Notes under the pieces: model-generated
Seen by the model: only the letters and a program-made list of their open reading frames with translations
Database searches by the model: none
What the model was told of the DNA's origin: nothing
Shown here: piece after piece, positions 38,259 to 46,331 of the stretch
How the letters are laid out: every line of letters begins with the position of its first letter
How positions within the stretch are numbered: position 1 is the first letter of the stretch
Position numbers and translations under genes: made by a program
DNA from: Pararhizobium sp.
Lineage (GTDB): Bacteria > Pseudomonadota > Alphaproteobacteria > Rhizobiales > Rhizobiaceae
Direction: 5' to 3'
Length of the DNA stretch: 64,000 bases
Assembly: GCA_030655075.1 (NCBI GenBank)
Contig: JAURWE010000061.1
Span: 138,194-202,193, forward strand

Positions 38259-39446
38259 ATGCCTTATGTCAGAAAAAGGGTGGTGGTGCACTTCCCGGGC
38301 TTCGAACCGCTGGATGCGCTGGCCCATCGCAGCCGCTACGAGCGCTCCGCCGACCAGAGTGCGGCAGCCTGGGATCACGCAATCGTGACCGGTCCGCTCG
38401 AAGGCGACCGGCAATCTCCGTCCTTTCTTGTCGAGGCAACAGGGCCCGACTGGCACACCAAGACACGCGTTCACATCCTCGACCACAACGATCTGATCGC
38501 CGGCCTTCACAGCAAACCGCTGATCCAGCGCATCCTCGATGGCTATATCAGTGCAGCGCATGTCATCGTTCAGGGCGGGCTTCAGGGCTACTTTCGCCAC
38601 GCCTGGCGCTTCGGTCTGTTCTTCCTGTTTCCCTTCCTGCTGGTGGCGATCGGCCTCGAGCTGGCGGTGACGCTGGCCGGTCTGCCGGTATTTTTCGGCC
38701 TCTCGGCTTTGCTTCTCATCCTCACCATTCCAGCCGGACTCCTGTTCTTCATCAGGATCTTCCTGCCGGCTGCAGAGCGGCTGTACACGCTGCATCTCTT
38801 CTCCGACTGGGAGCTTGCCCTGTCGCTGGCCAGGCTCGACAACGCCGACGCCAACCGCAGGCTGGACGTCTGTCTTGCGGCTTTTCGTGTGGCGCTGAGC
38901 GAGCCCGCCGACGAATATGTCATCACCTCGCACAGCATGGGCTCGTCGATGGCCGTGCATGTCACCGGAATGCTGCTCAGCGACGAGCCTGAGTTTTTTG
39001 CGGGCAAAACCGTGGTTTTCGCCACGCTCGGCAGCGGTCTGCTGCAATGCGCGCTGCTGGGCTCGGCGCGCATCCTGCGTCAGCGCACAGGCCTCATCGC
39101 CCGCTGCAAGGAAATCTTCTGGATGGATGTGCAGTGCCTGACGGATTCGATCCACTTCTACAAATCGAAGCCGGTCAGTGCGGCAGGCCACGCCGATGCG
39201 CCGCAGGCGACCGTGACCCGCATCCGCTTCAAATATATGTTGACGCCCCAGCGCTACCGCCGCATCCGGCGCGATTTTCTGCGCGTGCACCGCCAGTATG
39301 TGCTCGGCTCCGACCGGCGCTCGGCCTTCGATTTCTCGCTGATGACGTCAGGGCCCTTGCCGGCGCGGGACTTCGCCGGTTTTTCGCAGGAAAATCTGCC
39401 GCCGTTTCAGGCGGATGGCGCGATCGGCAGTCCAGCCAGCGCCTGA
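38259..39446 (+). CDS. Membrane-embedded alpha/beta hydrolase-like protein, unknown function
   Basis: 395 residues. A start at MPYVRKRVVVHFPGFEPLDA is preferred because a beta-strand hydrolase-like opening begins there; an ATG at 38220 would add 13 residues. Two membrane helices follow at about residues 120-180 (FGLFFLFPFLLVAIGLELAV; GLSALLLILTIPAGLLFFI). After them comes YVITSHSMGSSMAVHV, a Ser elbow with S-H-S-M-G instead of G-x-S-x-G, then FATLGSG. It may be a membrane esterase or lipase. It is divergent from grxD's group and convergent with bolA. Confidence 0.75.
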   Translation: MPYVRKRVVVHFPGFEPLDALAHRSRYERSADQSAAAWDHAIVTGPLEGDRQSPSFLVEATGPDWHTKTRVHILDHNDLIAGLHSKPLIQRILDGYISAAHVIVQGGLQGYFRHAWRFGLFFLFPFLLVAIGLELAVTLAGLPVFFGLSALLLILTIPAGLLFFIRIFLPAAERLYTLHLFSDWELALSLARLDNADANRRLDVCLAAFRVALSEPADEYVITSHSMGSSMAVHVTGMLLSDEPEFFAGKTVVFATLGSGLLQCALLGSARILRQRTGLIARCKEIFWMDVQCLTDSIHFYKSKPVSAAGHADAPQATVTRIRFKYMLTPQRYRRIRRDFLRVHRQYVLGSDRRSAFDFSLMTSGPLPARDFAGFSQENLPPFQADGAIGSPASA

Positions 39447-39464
39447 GACGCTGGCGGGTAACAC

Positions 39465-39698
39465 TTATTCCGGTGCGCTGGTCTGCAGGGCCAGCGCGTG
39501 CAGCACGCCGCCCATGTTGCCCTTTAGGGCATTGTAGACCATCTGGTGCTGCTGCACCCGGCTCTTGCCGCGAAACGCCTCGGCCACGACCTCGGCGGCA
39601 TAGTGATCACCATCGCCTGCCAGATCGCGGATCGTCACCTTGGCGCCGGGAATGCCGGATTTGATCATGTCTTCGATATCGCCGGGTGCCATGGGCAT
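39465..39698 (-). CDS. bolA: BolA-family protein
   Basis: 77 residues with the BolA pattern GDHYAAEVVAEAFRGKSRVQQHQMVYNALKGNMGG: the GDHY loop and the conserved RVxxHrmVY helix whose His can bind the Fe-S cluster shared with glutaredoxin. It is just downstream of purL in the same direction, an arrangement common in rhizobia. Confidence 0.9.
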   Translation of the reverse strand: MPMAPGDIEDMIKSGIPGAKVTIRDLAGDGDHYAAEVVAEAFRGKSRVQQHQMVYNALKGNMGGVLHALALQTSAPE

Positions 39699-39718
39699 AG
39701 GGGGTACTCCTGAATGTC

Positions 39719-41956
39719 TTATTCGGCGGCCGCGAGAGCCTTGCCGCCGTCCATGAAGTCAGGGAACCATGATTCATGGGCCAAGCGCAATTCCCGAATT
39801 GTCAGTGGACGGGCATTGCCCAGCGCCACGACCTGATCGCCGGTGTTGCCGATCCACGGGCAGAAGACGCCGGCGGCTTCGGCTCGCGCCATGATGGCAT
39901 CGGTGGCTTCCGGATCGACCGTGACGACGTAGCGGGCCTGATCTTCGCCGAAGAAGACGCGGATCGGATCGGCGCCCTCGGGCTGGTTGACCGTAGCGCC
40001 GATATCCGACGCCATGGCCATTTCGGCCAGCGCCAGCGCCAGTCCGCCCGACGAGCAGTCATGCACGGCGGTGGCAATCCCGTCTTCGATCAGGCGGCGA
40101 ACGAAATCCCCGACGCGGCGCTCATAAGCGAGGTCGACCGGCGGCGGCGGGCCGTCTGTGCGGCCGTGAATGTCGCGCATATAGACCGACTGGGCTATAT
40201 GCGTGCCCCAGCTGGACGGAGCGCCGGCGAGGAAAATCGCCTCGCCATCGGCGGCAAAGCGGATGCGCGCCATTTTCGACCAGTTCTTCAACAGGCCGAC
40301 GCCACCGATCGTCGGGGTCGGCAGGATGCCCTGGCCGTTGGTTTCGTTGTAGAGCGAGACATTGCCCGAGACGATCGGGAAGTCGAGCGCCAGGCAGGCT
40401 TCGCCGATGCCCTTGATGGCATGCACCAGCTGGCTCATGATCTCAGGCCGTTCCGGATTGCCGAAATTGAGATTGTCGGTGGCGGCCAGAGGCAGGGCGC
40501 CCGTGGCGGTAATGTTGCGCCAGCATTCGGCCACGGCCTGCTTGCCGCCCTCGAACGCATCGGCCTCGACATACCGCGGTGTCACGTCTGAGGAAAAGGC
40601 CAGCGCCTTCGTTGGGTGGCCCTCGACGCGCACGACACCGGCGTCGCCGCCCGGAAGCTGCAGCGAATTGCCCTGGATCAGCGTGTCATATTGCTCGTAG
40701 ACCCAGCGGCGCGACGAATTGTTGGCGGAGTTCAAAAGCTTGAGCAGACTGCCGGCGACATCGGCCTGCGGCACGTCGTCTTCGGCCAGAGCAGCAACGG
40801 TCTTCGCCGGTGTCCATGGGCGGTCATATTCCGGCGCTTCGTCGCCCAGTTCCTTGATCGGCAGATTGGCGACTTCCTCGCCCTGATGGATGACGCGGAA
40901 ACGCAGGTCGTCGGTGGTCTTGCCGACGATGGCGAAGTCGAGGCCCCACTTGACGAAGATCGCCTTGGCGACCTCTTCCTTGGATGGTTCCAGCACCATG
41001 AGCATGCGCTCCTGGCTTTCCGACAGCATCATTTCATAGGCCGTCATGCGCTCTTCGCGCACGGGGACCTGATCGAGCAGCAGCTCGATGCCGAGGCCGC
41101 CCTTGGCACCCATCTCGACGGCCGAGCAGGTAAGGCCGGCAGCACCCATGTCCTGAATGGCGATGACCGCGCCGGTCTTCATCAGTTCCAGGCAGGCTTC
41201 CAGCAGGCACTTTTCGGTGAAGGGGTCGCCGACCTGCACGGTCGGGCGTTTTTCCTCGATCGATTCGTCGAACTCCGCCGAGGCCATGGTGGCGCCGCCG
41301 ACACCGTCACGGCCGGTCTTTGCGCCGAGATAGACGACCGGCAGGCCGACGCCCTTGGCTTCCGACAGGAAGATCGCATCCGACTTGGCCAGGCCGGCAG
41401 CAAAGGCATTGACCAGAATATTGCCATTGTAGCGCGCGTCGAATTCGACCTCGCCGCCGACCGTCGGCACGCCGAAGGAATTGCCATAGCCGCCGACACC
41501 GGCGACAACGCCGGAGACGAGGTGGCGGGTCTTCGGATGATCGGGAGAGCCGAAACGCAGCGCGTTCATCGCCGCGATCGGCCGGGCGCCCATGGTGAAG
41601 ACATCGCGCAGAATGCCGCCAACGCCGGTGGCAGCCCCCTGATAGGGCTCGATATAGGACGGATGGTTGTGGCTCTCCATCTTGAAGACGACGACGTCGC
41701 CGTCATCAATGTCAACGACACCGGCATTTTCGCCCGGACCCTGGATGACGCGCGGACCGGTCGTCGGCAGCGTCTTCAGCCATTTCTTCGAGGATTTGTA
41801 GGAGCAGTGCTCGTTCCACATGGCCGAGAAGATGCCAAGCTCGGTAAAACTCGGCTCGCGCCCGATCAGGCCGAGAATGCGCTGGTATTCATCCGGCTTC
41901 AGGCCGTGGGCAGCAATGAGGGCGGGTGTGATGGGGGTCGAGTTGGAAATCGTCAT
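39719..41956 (-). CDS. purL: Phosphoribosylformylglycinamidine synthase, catalytic subunit (small type)
   Basis: 745 residues, the small PurL that needs PurS and PurQ, both encoded about 3-6 kb away. Visible are AMWNEHCSYKSSKKWL with the catalytic His, VFKMESHNHPSYIEPYQGA, GVGGILRDVFTMGARP and the second ATP site VHDCSSGGLALALAEMAM. It catalyses the ATP-dependent FGAR to FGAM step. Upstream 130 bases are free of genes before the MocR gene. Confidence 0.97.
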   Translation of the reverse strand: MTISNSTPITPALIAAHGLKPDEYQRILGLIGREPSFTELGIFSAMWNEHCSYKSSKKWLKTLPTTGPRVIQGPGENAGVVDIDDGDVVVFKMESHNHPSYIEPYQGAATGVGGILRDVFTMGARPIAAMNALRFGSPDHPKTRHLVSGVVAGVGGYGNSFGVPTVGGEVEFDARYNGNILVNAFAAGLAKSDAIFLSEAKGVGLPVVYLGAKTGRDGVGGATMASAEFDESIEEKRPTVQVGDPFTEKCLLEACLELMKTGAVIAIQDMGAAGLTCSAVEMGAKGGLGIELLLDQVPVREERMTAYEMMLSESQERMLMVLEPSKEEVAKAIFVKWGLDFAIVGKTTDDLRFRVIHQGEEVANLPIKELGDEAPEYDRPWTPAKTVAALAEDDVPQADVAGSLLKLLNSANNSSRRWVYEQYDTLIQGNSLQLPGGDAGVVRVEGHPTKALAFSSDVTPRYVEADAFEGGKQAVAECWRNITATGALPLAATDNLNFGNPERPEIMSQLVHAIKGIGEACLALDFPIVSGNVSLYNETNGQGILPTPTIGGVGLLKNWSKMARIRFAADGEAIFLAGAPSSWGTHIAQSVYMRDIHGRTDGPPPPVDLAYERRVGDFVRRLIEDGIATAVHDCSSGGLALALAEMAMASDIGATVNQPEGADPIRVFFGEDQARYVVTVDPEATDAIMARAEAAGVFCPWIGNTGDQVVALGNARPLTIRELRLAHESWFPDFMDGGKALAAAE

Positions 41957-42083
41957 CGTGTGCCGTCAAATCCGTTTGGGAGAGCGTTGCGGTTTCTTTA
42001 CCGCAAGCCGCCAGCCGGTGCGACAGGAAAATGAGAGAGACCACAGGCGAGGGGCTTGCAGTTCCCGATTTTAGCGGCTGGAT

Positions 42084-43505
42084 TCACGCATAGCTGTCAT
42101 AGCTCGACCGGCCGTTGTCGAGCAGCCGCCGCAGCTTCAACAGGCCGAGGCGGACATCGTCGCGCGCCGGCGGGGCCGAAAGGCCGATGCGGGCGCGGTG
42201 AAAGACCTTGTCAGGCCGGCCGGCCTTGAATTCGTCCTCGTCATCGACGAGCACGCCCTCATCAAGTGCAGCGTTGCGGAAGGTGCCCGAGAGCCAGGGT
42301 TCCGGCAGTTTCAGCCAGAGGAACGGAATGTTCGGATGCGTGTTGAAGTCGAGGCCGGAGAGAATGTCCCTCGCCAGTTGCTGGCGGGCATTGATTTCGG
42401 CGACGCATTTCTTGCGGATCTCGGCGGCTTGGCCGGACAGAACCAGCCGCGAGCACAATTCGGCCAGAACGAAGGGAATGCCGCCCGTCACCATCTTGTG
42501 GGCGATGCGCACACGCTGGCTGTAGTGCGGCGGGCAGGCGACCCAGCCGCCGCGCACCCCGGCAGCCACGGACTTCGACAGGCCGCCGACCAGAAATGTG
42601 CGCTCCGGGGCGAGTTCAGCCAGGAGCGGCAGATCTTCCGATGTCATCGAACCATAGAGATTGTCCTCGATCAGCCAGACGGAATGGGCGCGCGCAATGG
42701 CGACGATGGCCTTGCGCCGCTCCAGCGACAGCGTCACGACCGTCGGGTTCTGCGCCGTCGGCATCAGGAAGGCCATCTTTGGGTGCTGCTGGGCGCAAAC
42801 CCGCTCGAAATCCTCCGGCAGCATGCCGTGTTCGTCGGATTCGACCAGCGCATTGCGGCGGCCGATGAGTGCTGCGCTGCGGCTGATCTGCGAATAGGTG
42901 AGGTTCTCGAAGGCGATCTTGTCGCCGGGCGCCGTTGCTGCCGAGATCACCGCCATGACGCCCGCATGGGCGCCGAGCGTGGCGACGATGTTTTCAGCCC
43001 GGGGTGACCAGTCGCCGCGCGACAGCCATTGCCGGCCGGCATCGAACCAGTGCTGCGGGAAGTTGCGTGTGTAGCTCGCAACCTCGGACGGGTGATCCTG
43101 GCTGATGTCCGAAAACAGCTGGCCGAGAACGAGACCCTGGCCGACATCCGGCGCCGAGGTGCTGTCGAAGCGCGTCTTGCCCAAGGGCGCATTGACGGGG
43201 CGGGTGCCGGTCAGGCTGACGCTGACCGGGTCAAGCCCGGCAGCATCCGGTGCAGTCTCGGAGCGGTCGAGCACATAGGTGCCGCGCCCGACCTCGCCGC
43301 TGACCAGGCCCCGTTCGCGGATCAGCGAATAGGCGCGCCCGATCGTTCCGATGGTGACGCCGAGATCATAAGCGAGGTTGCGCTGCGGCGGCAGCTTGGC
43401 GCCAGCCGGCAGCTCACCCTCGACGATCGCGCCCTCGATCTGGTCGGCGATGCGGCTATAGAGCGGACCGGAGCCCGATGTCAGGGTTGGCATCCAATTT
43501 GTCAT
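42084..43505 (-). CDS. MocR/PdxR-type transcriptional regulator (GntR wHTH fused to PLP aminotransferase fold)
   Basis: 473 residues. Residues 1-75 form a GntR winged helix (LYSRIADQIEGAIVEGELPAG, PPQRNLAYDLGVTIGTIGRAYS). The rest is a fold type I aminotransferase-like effector domain with AQNPTVVTLSLERR, WLIEDNLYGSM and the PLP-Lys in VGGLSKSVAAGVRGGW. MocR regulators sense PLP or an amino acid and control neighbouring genes. It is divergent from the DUF1127 gene with ATTGTA-type repeats between. Confidence 0.93.
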   Translation of the reverse strand: MTNWMPTLTSGSGPLYSRIADQIEGAIVEGELPAGAKLPPQRNLAYDLGVTIGTIGRAYSLIRERGLVSGEVGRGTYVLDRSETAPDAAGLDPVSVSLTGTRPVNAPLGKTRFDSTSAPDVGQGLVLGQLFSDISQDHPSEVASYTRNFPQHWFDAGRQWLSRGDWSPRAENIVATLGAHAGVMAVISAATAPGDKIAFENLTYSQISRSAALIGRRNALVESDEHGMLPEDFERVCAQQHPKMAFLMPTAQNPTVVTLSLERRKAIVAIARAHSVWLIEDNLYGSMTSEDLPLLAELAPERTFLVGGLSKSVAAGVRGGWVACPPHYSQRVRIAHKMVTGGIPFVLAELCSRLVLSGQAAEIRKKCVAEINARQQLARDILSGLDFNTHPNIPFLWLKLPEPWLSGTFRNAALDEGVLVDDEDEFKAGRPDKVFHRARIGLSAPPARDDVRLGLLKLRRLLDNGRSSYDSYA

Positions 43506-43512
43506 GGTAACA

Positions 43513-43617
43513 ATTGACTATATTGTGCCCCTAGTTTTGTCAAGATACATGGATTGTATCGCTGAAATGCCCCGTTCGAAAGATTGGAAAAAGCAATGGG
43601 TACAATCGATACAATGT
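43513..43617. promoter_or_regulatory. Repeated ATACAAT/ATTGTA sites between MocR gene and DUF1127 gene
   Basis: A dyad GATACA-TGGAT-TGTATC lies at 43544-43560, and a direct repeat TACAATCGATACAAT lies at 43601-43615 (TACAAT twice, 9-base step). Further ATTGTG at 43522-43527. Direct repeats are usual for MocR regulators. The 43601-43615 copies overlap the DUF1127 start region. Confidence 0.55.
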
Positions 43618-43832
43618 CCGCAATCGCGAGATCTGCCGCCTGTGATCCTGCTGAACCACCGCGTTTGCGGCCCGGTTTCTGGCTCGTTCGTCTCTGGTAT
43701 TGGTTCGATGGGCGGACCGACAAGGCCCGCAGTCGCTATGCGCTGTCGGAACTGACGGATGATCAACTGCGTGACATTGGCGTCAGCCGCCGGGATGCGC
43801 AGCGCGAAGCGACGCAATCCTTCTGGAATTGA
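43596..43832 (+). CDS. DUF1127 domain protein, small
   Basis: 78 residues from the ATG at 43596; a TTG at 43584 and an ATG at 43614 are alternatives, and the latter would leave the repeat sites untranslated. The C-terminal half has the family pattern RSRYALSELTDDQLRDIGVSRRDAQREA. Short DUF1127 proteins of this kind regulate sRNA- and phosphate-related processes in Agrobacterium and relatives, but this longer, proline-rich form may differ. It is probably under the control of the divergent MocR regulator. It is followed by a triplet repeat. Confidence 0.82.
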   Translation: MGTIDTMSAIARSAACDPAEPPRLRPGFWLVRLWYWFDGRTDKARSRYALSELTDDQLRDIGVSRRDAQREATQSFWN

Positions 43833-43870
43833 AGGCCTTCTGGAATTGAAGGCCCTTCTGGAATTGAGGG
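43819..43870 (+). repeat. Three tandem copies of a 17-base unit spanning the DUF1127 stop codon
   Basis: CCTTCTGGAATTGAAGG is repeated at 43819-43835, 43836-43852 and, with one change (GAGGG), 43854-43870. The first copy encodes the last codons and stop (F-W-N-TGA), so the 3' end of the gene has been duplicated in tandem twice after the stop. Confidence 0.9.
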
Positions 43871-43879
43871 CAGCAGGCG

Positions 43880-44239
43880 TCAGAGAATATCGAGCGCCTG
43901 CTCTTTCGGAAGACAGAGGCGAATGCCCTTTTCCGTGACCAGAATGGGCCCCCTGATCAGGGCGGGGTTCATAGAAAGCAGCGAGAGAAGCTCGTGGTCG
44001 CCCAGAGCCGGATCGGCGAGCGCGGGATTAGCGAGTGGCACAAGATCGTCAACGGCGGCGCTGCTAAGGATGTCGCGCGGTGTCATCTGCAGGCCGACCA
44101 GCAGCGCCACGAGCTGCGCCCGAGACGGCGCTTCGGCAACAAGGTCAACGATTACAGGCTCGTATCCGTGCTGGTCCAGAAGCATCAGAAGATCCGGTGA
44201 AATCTTGCAGTCAGGCTGTTGATAGACAGTCGCCTTCAT
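43880..44239 (-). CDS. ArsC/Spx-family protein
   Basis: 119 residues. YQQPDCKISPDLLML carries a CxxS version of the active-site Cys near residue 11, and NPALIRGPILVTEKGIRLC matches the C-terminal arsenate-reductase-like pattern (the second conserved Cys place lacks a normal arsenate site, so the function may be redox or regulatory). The ATG is nine bases after GAGGA; a TTG adjacent would add one residue. It is not beside arsenic genes. Confidence 0.82.
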   Translation of the reverse strand: MKATVYQQPDCKISPDLLMLLDQHGYEPVIVDLVAEAPSRAQLVALLVGLQMTPRDILSSAAVDDLVPLANPALADPALGDHELLSLLSMNPALIRGPILVTEKGIRLCLPKEQALDIL

Positions 44240-44481
44240 CAATACTGGTCCTCATGATTCTTCTGGTAAAATCAGCTCGGTATTTTTGGGTAGCATGCGG
44301 TCGCAGCGAAGCGCTGTGGCAGACGTCCCAATCTCCTAGATAAGCTGTGTGACGGCTCCAAGAACGCTTGTCCCCGACGGGCTGGCGGGCCTGCGGGGAC
44401 GGGGCCACGACGGCTGGGCCAGTGTCGGCCAAACCGCCTGGAAAGAAAAGCGGCGAAAATTTGCGGGTGATTCTGCGGGCC

Positions 44482-44880
44482 TTAGCAGCCCTTGGCGCCG
44501 TTGGCCCAGCGCTTGATGTCGCTGCTCATCCGTGCGCCGAGCGCACCGGTCATGATCGGCCCGAAGGCGGCCAGCTGCGCCGGATTGCCTTCCGCCTGGA
44601 CGACGGCAAGCGGCAGTGATTCCGGCGAATTGCGCGGAACGATGAGAATGCGCGGGCGGCCCGAGAACGACTTCAGCTCGGGCGCCAACCGATAGGCCTT
44701 GAAGGCCGCATCGCCCGACTTGAACCAGCAGGCATTGGCGGCGAGCGCAACGCGTTCCATCGTCGGCAGCGCGCCACGGCTGGCGCTGCTGGGTGCAGGC
44801 GGTGCCGACGACTGGCACGCAGCCAGCGCGACGGCCGTCAATGGGAGGCCGAAGAGGCGGAAAACGTTGAATTTTGACAT
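44482..44880 (-). CDS. Lipoprotein of unknown function
   Basis: 132 residues. A signal peptide ends in the lipobox LAAC at about residue 22, so the protein should be acylated and anchored to a membrane. The mature part begins with a Ser/Ala/Pro-rich linker, then a globular region (ANACWFKSGDAAFKAYRL, PRILIVPRNSP) ending in KRWANGAKGC. A trailing Cys and CWFK suggest a disulfide. It follows purQ with 48 bases between and shares direction. It is found next to purQ in rhizobia to my knowledge, but the role is unknown. Confidence 0.75.
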   Translation of the reverse strand: MSKFNVFRLFGLPLTAVALAACQSSAPPAPSSASRGALPTMERVALAANACWFKSGDAAFKAYRLAPELKSFSGRPRILIVPRNSPESLPLAVVQAEGNPAQLAAFGPIMTGALGARMSSDIKRWANGAKGC

Positions 44881-44928
44881 GATCGGCCTCGACGGTTCGC
44901 TGTGTTGACCCGTTCTATCCGCTTAGGG

Positions 44929-45600
44929 TTAAGCAGCGATTACGTCGAGCGCAGATGCAAAGATACCGCGCCCGTCGCTGCCGCCATGGGCCGCTTCGAT
45001 AAGGTTTTCCGGATGCGGCATCATGCCGAGCACATTGCCCCGGTCATTGATAATGCCGGCAATGTCGTTCATCGAGCCGTTCGGATTGGTGCCCTCGGCG
45101 TAGCGGAAGACGACGCGGCCATTGTCTTCAATGTGCTTCAGCGTCTTCTCGTCGGCGAAATAGTTGCCGTCGTGGTGGGCGACCGGGCAGCGGATGATCT
45201 GGCTTGTCTCATAGGCGGCGGTGAACGCCGTCGCGGCATTGACGACTTCCAGCTTGATTTCCTTGCAGACGAATTTCAGCGATGAGTTGCGCATCAGTGC
45301 GCCGGGCAGGAGGCCTGCCTCGACGAGGATCTGGAAGCCGTTGCAGACACCGAGAACCTTCACACCGGCTTCTGCCTTGGCCTTGATCGCCTGCATGACA
45401 GGCATGCGCGCCGCAATCGCGCCGCAGCGCAGGTAGTCGCCATAGGAAAAGCCGCCGGGGATGACGATCAGGTCGACATCGGGAATGTCGGTTTCCGTCT
45501 GCCAGATGGTGACCGGCGCGACACCGGAGATTTTCGTCAGCGCCGCGATCATGTCACGGTCACGGTTCAGGCCTGGAAGCTGGACGACTGCTGATTTCAT
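44929..45600 (-). CDS. purQ: Phosphoribosylformylglycinamidine synthase glutaminase subunit
   Basis: 223 residues. The nucleophile Cys is in VLGVCNGFQILVEAG near residue 90, the His and Glu in GMMPHPENL near the end, and VIPGGFSYGDYLRCG near residue 45. It supplies ammonia to PurL through PurS. It overlaps the upstream coiled-coil gene by four bases (ATGA), so it is translated with it. Confidence 0.97.
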   Translation of the reverse strand: MKSAVVQLPGLNRDRDMIAALTKISGVAPVTIWQTETDIPDVDLIVIPGGFSYGDYLRCGAIAARMPVMQAIKAKAEAGVKVLGVCNGFQILVEAGLLPGALMRNSSLKFVCKEIKLEVVNAATAFTAAYETSQIIRCPVAHHDGNYFADEKTLKHIEDNGRVVFRYAEGTNPNGSMNDIAGIINDRGNVLGMMPHPENLIEAAHGGSDGRGIFASALDVIAA

Positions 45601-45854
45601 GGATGTGGCTCAAACCTTGATTGTGCTTCTGCAAGCTCGCGAAGTTCGAGCCTGTTTTCGATTCGGTCGAGGCGTTCATCAATCTGATGAAGCATCGTGT
45701 AGAGCGTGTTTATATCGTTCTGATGGGCGTGTAGCGAAAGCCGGATCGAGCTAACTTCGCTGCGAAGGTCGCGTATAGCGCCATCAGCTTTGTCAGCCCG
45801 AATATGCACACGCCGCAGCACTTCGTGAATGAGCTCCTGAGTGATATCGGCCAT
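45597..45854 (-). CDS. Small coiled-coil protein between purQ and purS (A)
   Basis: 85 residues, highly charged and helical, with heptad-like spacing in LRSEVSSIRLSLHAHQNDIN and YTMLHQIDERLDRIENRLEL. No catalytic motif or membrane segment. It overlaps purQ by four bases and lies four bases after the other small gene, so it is certainly in the purine operon. It could be an assembly factor, but the role is unknown. Confidence 0.75.
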   Translation of the reverse strand: MADITQELIHEVLRRVHIRADKADGAIRDLRSEVSSIRLSLHAHQNDINTLYTMLHQIDERLDRIENRLELRELAEAQSRFEPHP

Positions 45855-45858
45855 GAGG

Positions 45859-46053
45859 TTAGCTCATTGTTTCGAAACGATTTCCGAACAATGTTCGCTT
45901 CAACTCTTCTGTCCGAGCGCGGCCTTCCGCAAGTTCGCGGTTCGTCTCTTTCATGAAGGAAACCAGCTCCTCGAGAGAACCGACTGTCTCACCGAGCCGC
46001 CGGTCGAGCTCCACCACTTCTGCGTATATCATTTCCGTTGTGACGTCGGTCAT
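45859..46053 (-). CDS. Small coiled-coil protein between purQ and purS (B)
   Basis: 64 residues, acidic, helical, with VVELDRRLGETVGSLEEL and FMKETNRELAEGRARTEELK. It resembles the gene next to it in size and composition and may be a duplicate-derived partner. Nineteen bases separate it from purS. No family is recognised. Confidence 0.7.
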   Translation of the reverse strand: MTDVTTEMIYAEVVELDRRLGETVGSLEELVSFMKETNRELAEGRARTEELKRTLFGNRFETMS

Positions 46054-46072
46054 GACTGCACCTCTTCAACCA

Positions 46073-46315
46073 TCAGGCGAGAGCGATAGTATAATTCTCG
46101 ATTACCGTGTTGGCGAGGAGTTTTTCGCACATGGATTTCACCTCGGCTTCGGCCTGCGCGCGATCGGCCGTTTCGATTTCGAGGTCGAAGACCTTGCCCT
46201 GGCGGATCTGGCCGATGCCGCCGAAGCCGAGAGCGCCGAGGGCGCCCTCGATGGCCTTGCCCTGCGGGTCGAGAACGCCGTTCTTCAATGTGACTGTTAC
46301 GCGTGCCTTGATCAC
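46073..46315 (-). CDS. purS: Phosphoribosylformylglycinamidine synthase subunit PurS
   Basis: 80 residues with VTVTLKNGVLDPQGKAIEGA and GFGGIGQIRQGKVFDLEIE, matching PurS. It bridges PurQ and PurL for ammonia transfer. Sixteen bases separate it from purC. Confidence 0.95.
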   Translation of the reverse strand: MIKARVTVTLKNGVLDPQGKAIEGALGALGFGGIGQIRQGKVFDLEIETADRAQAEAEVKSMCEKLLANTVIENYTIALA

Positions 46316-46331
46316 TGTGTCGTTCCTGCGT

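Noticed and set aside
39719..41956. purL as truncated compared with the 1300-residue enterobacterial form
   Set aside because: It is the normal small type, and purS and purQ are present nearby.
43819..43870. Short tandem repeat as a CRISPR array
   Set aside because: The units are adjacent with no spacers, and there are no cas genes.
44368..44400. Hairpin GTCCCCG...CGGGGAC as a terminator
   Set aside because: Stem of seven pairs around a 17-base loop and no T run on either strand.
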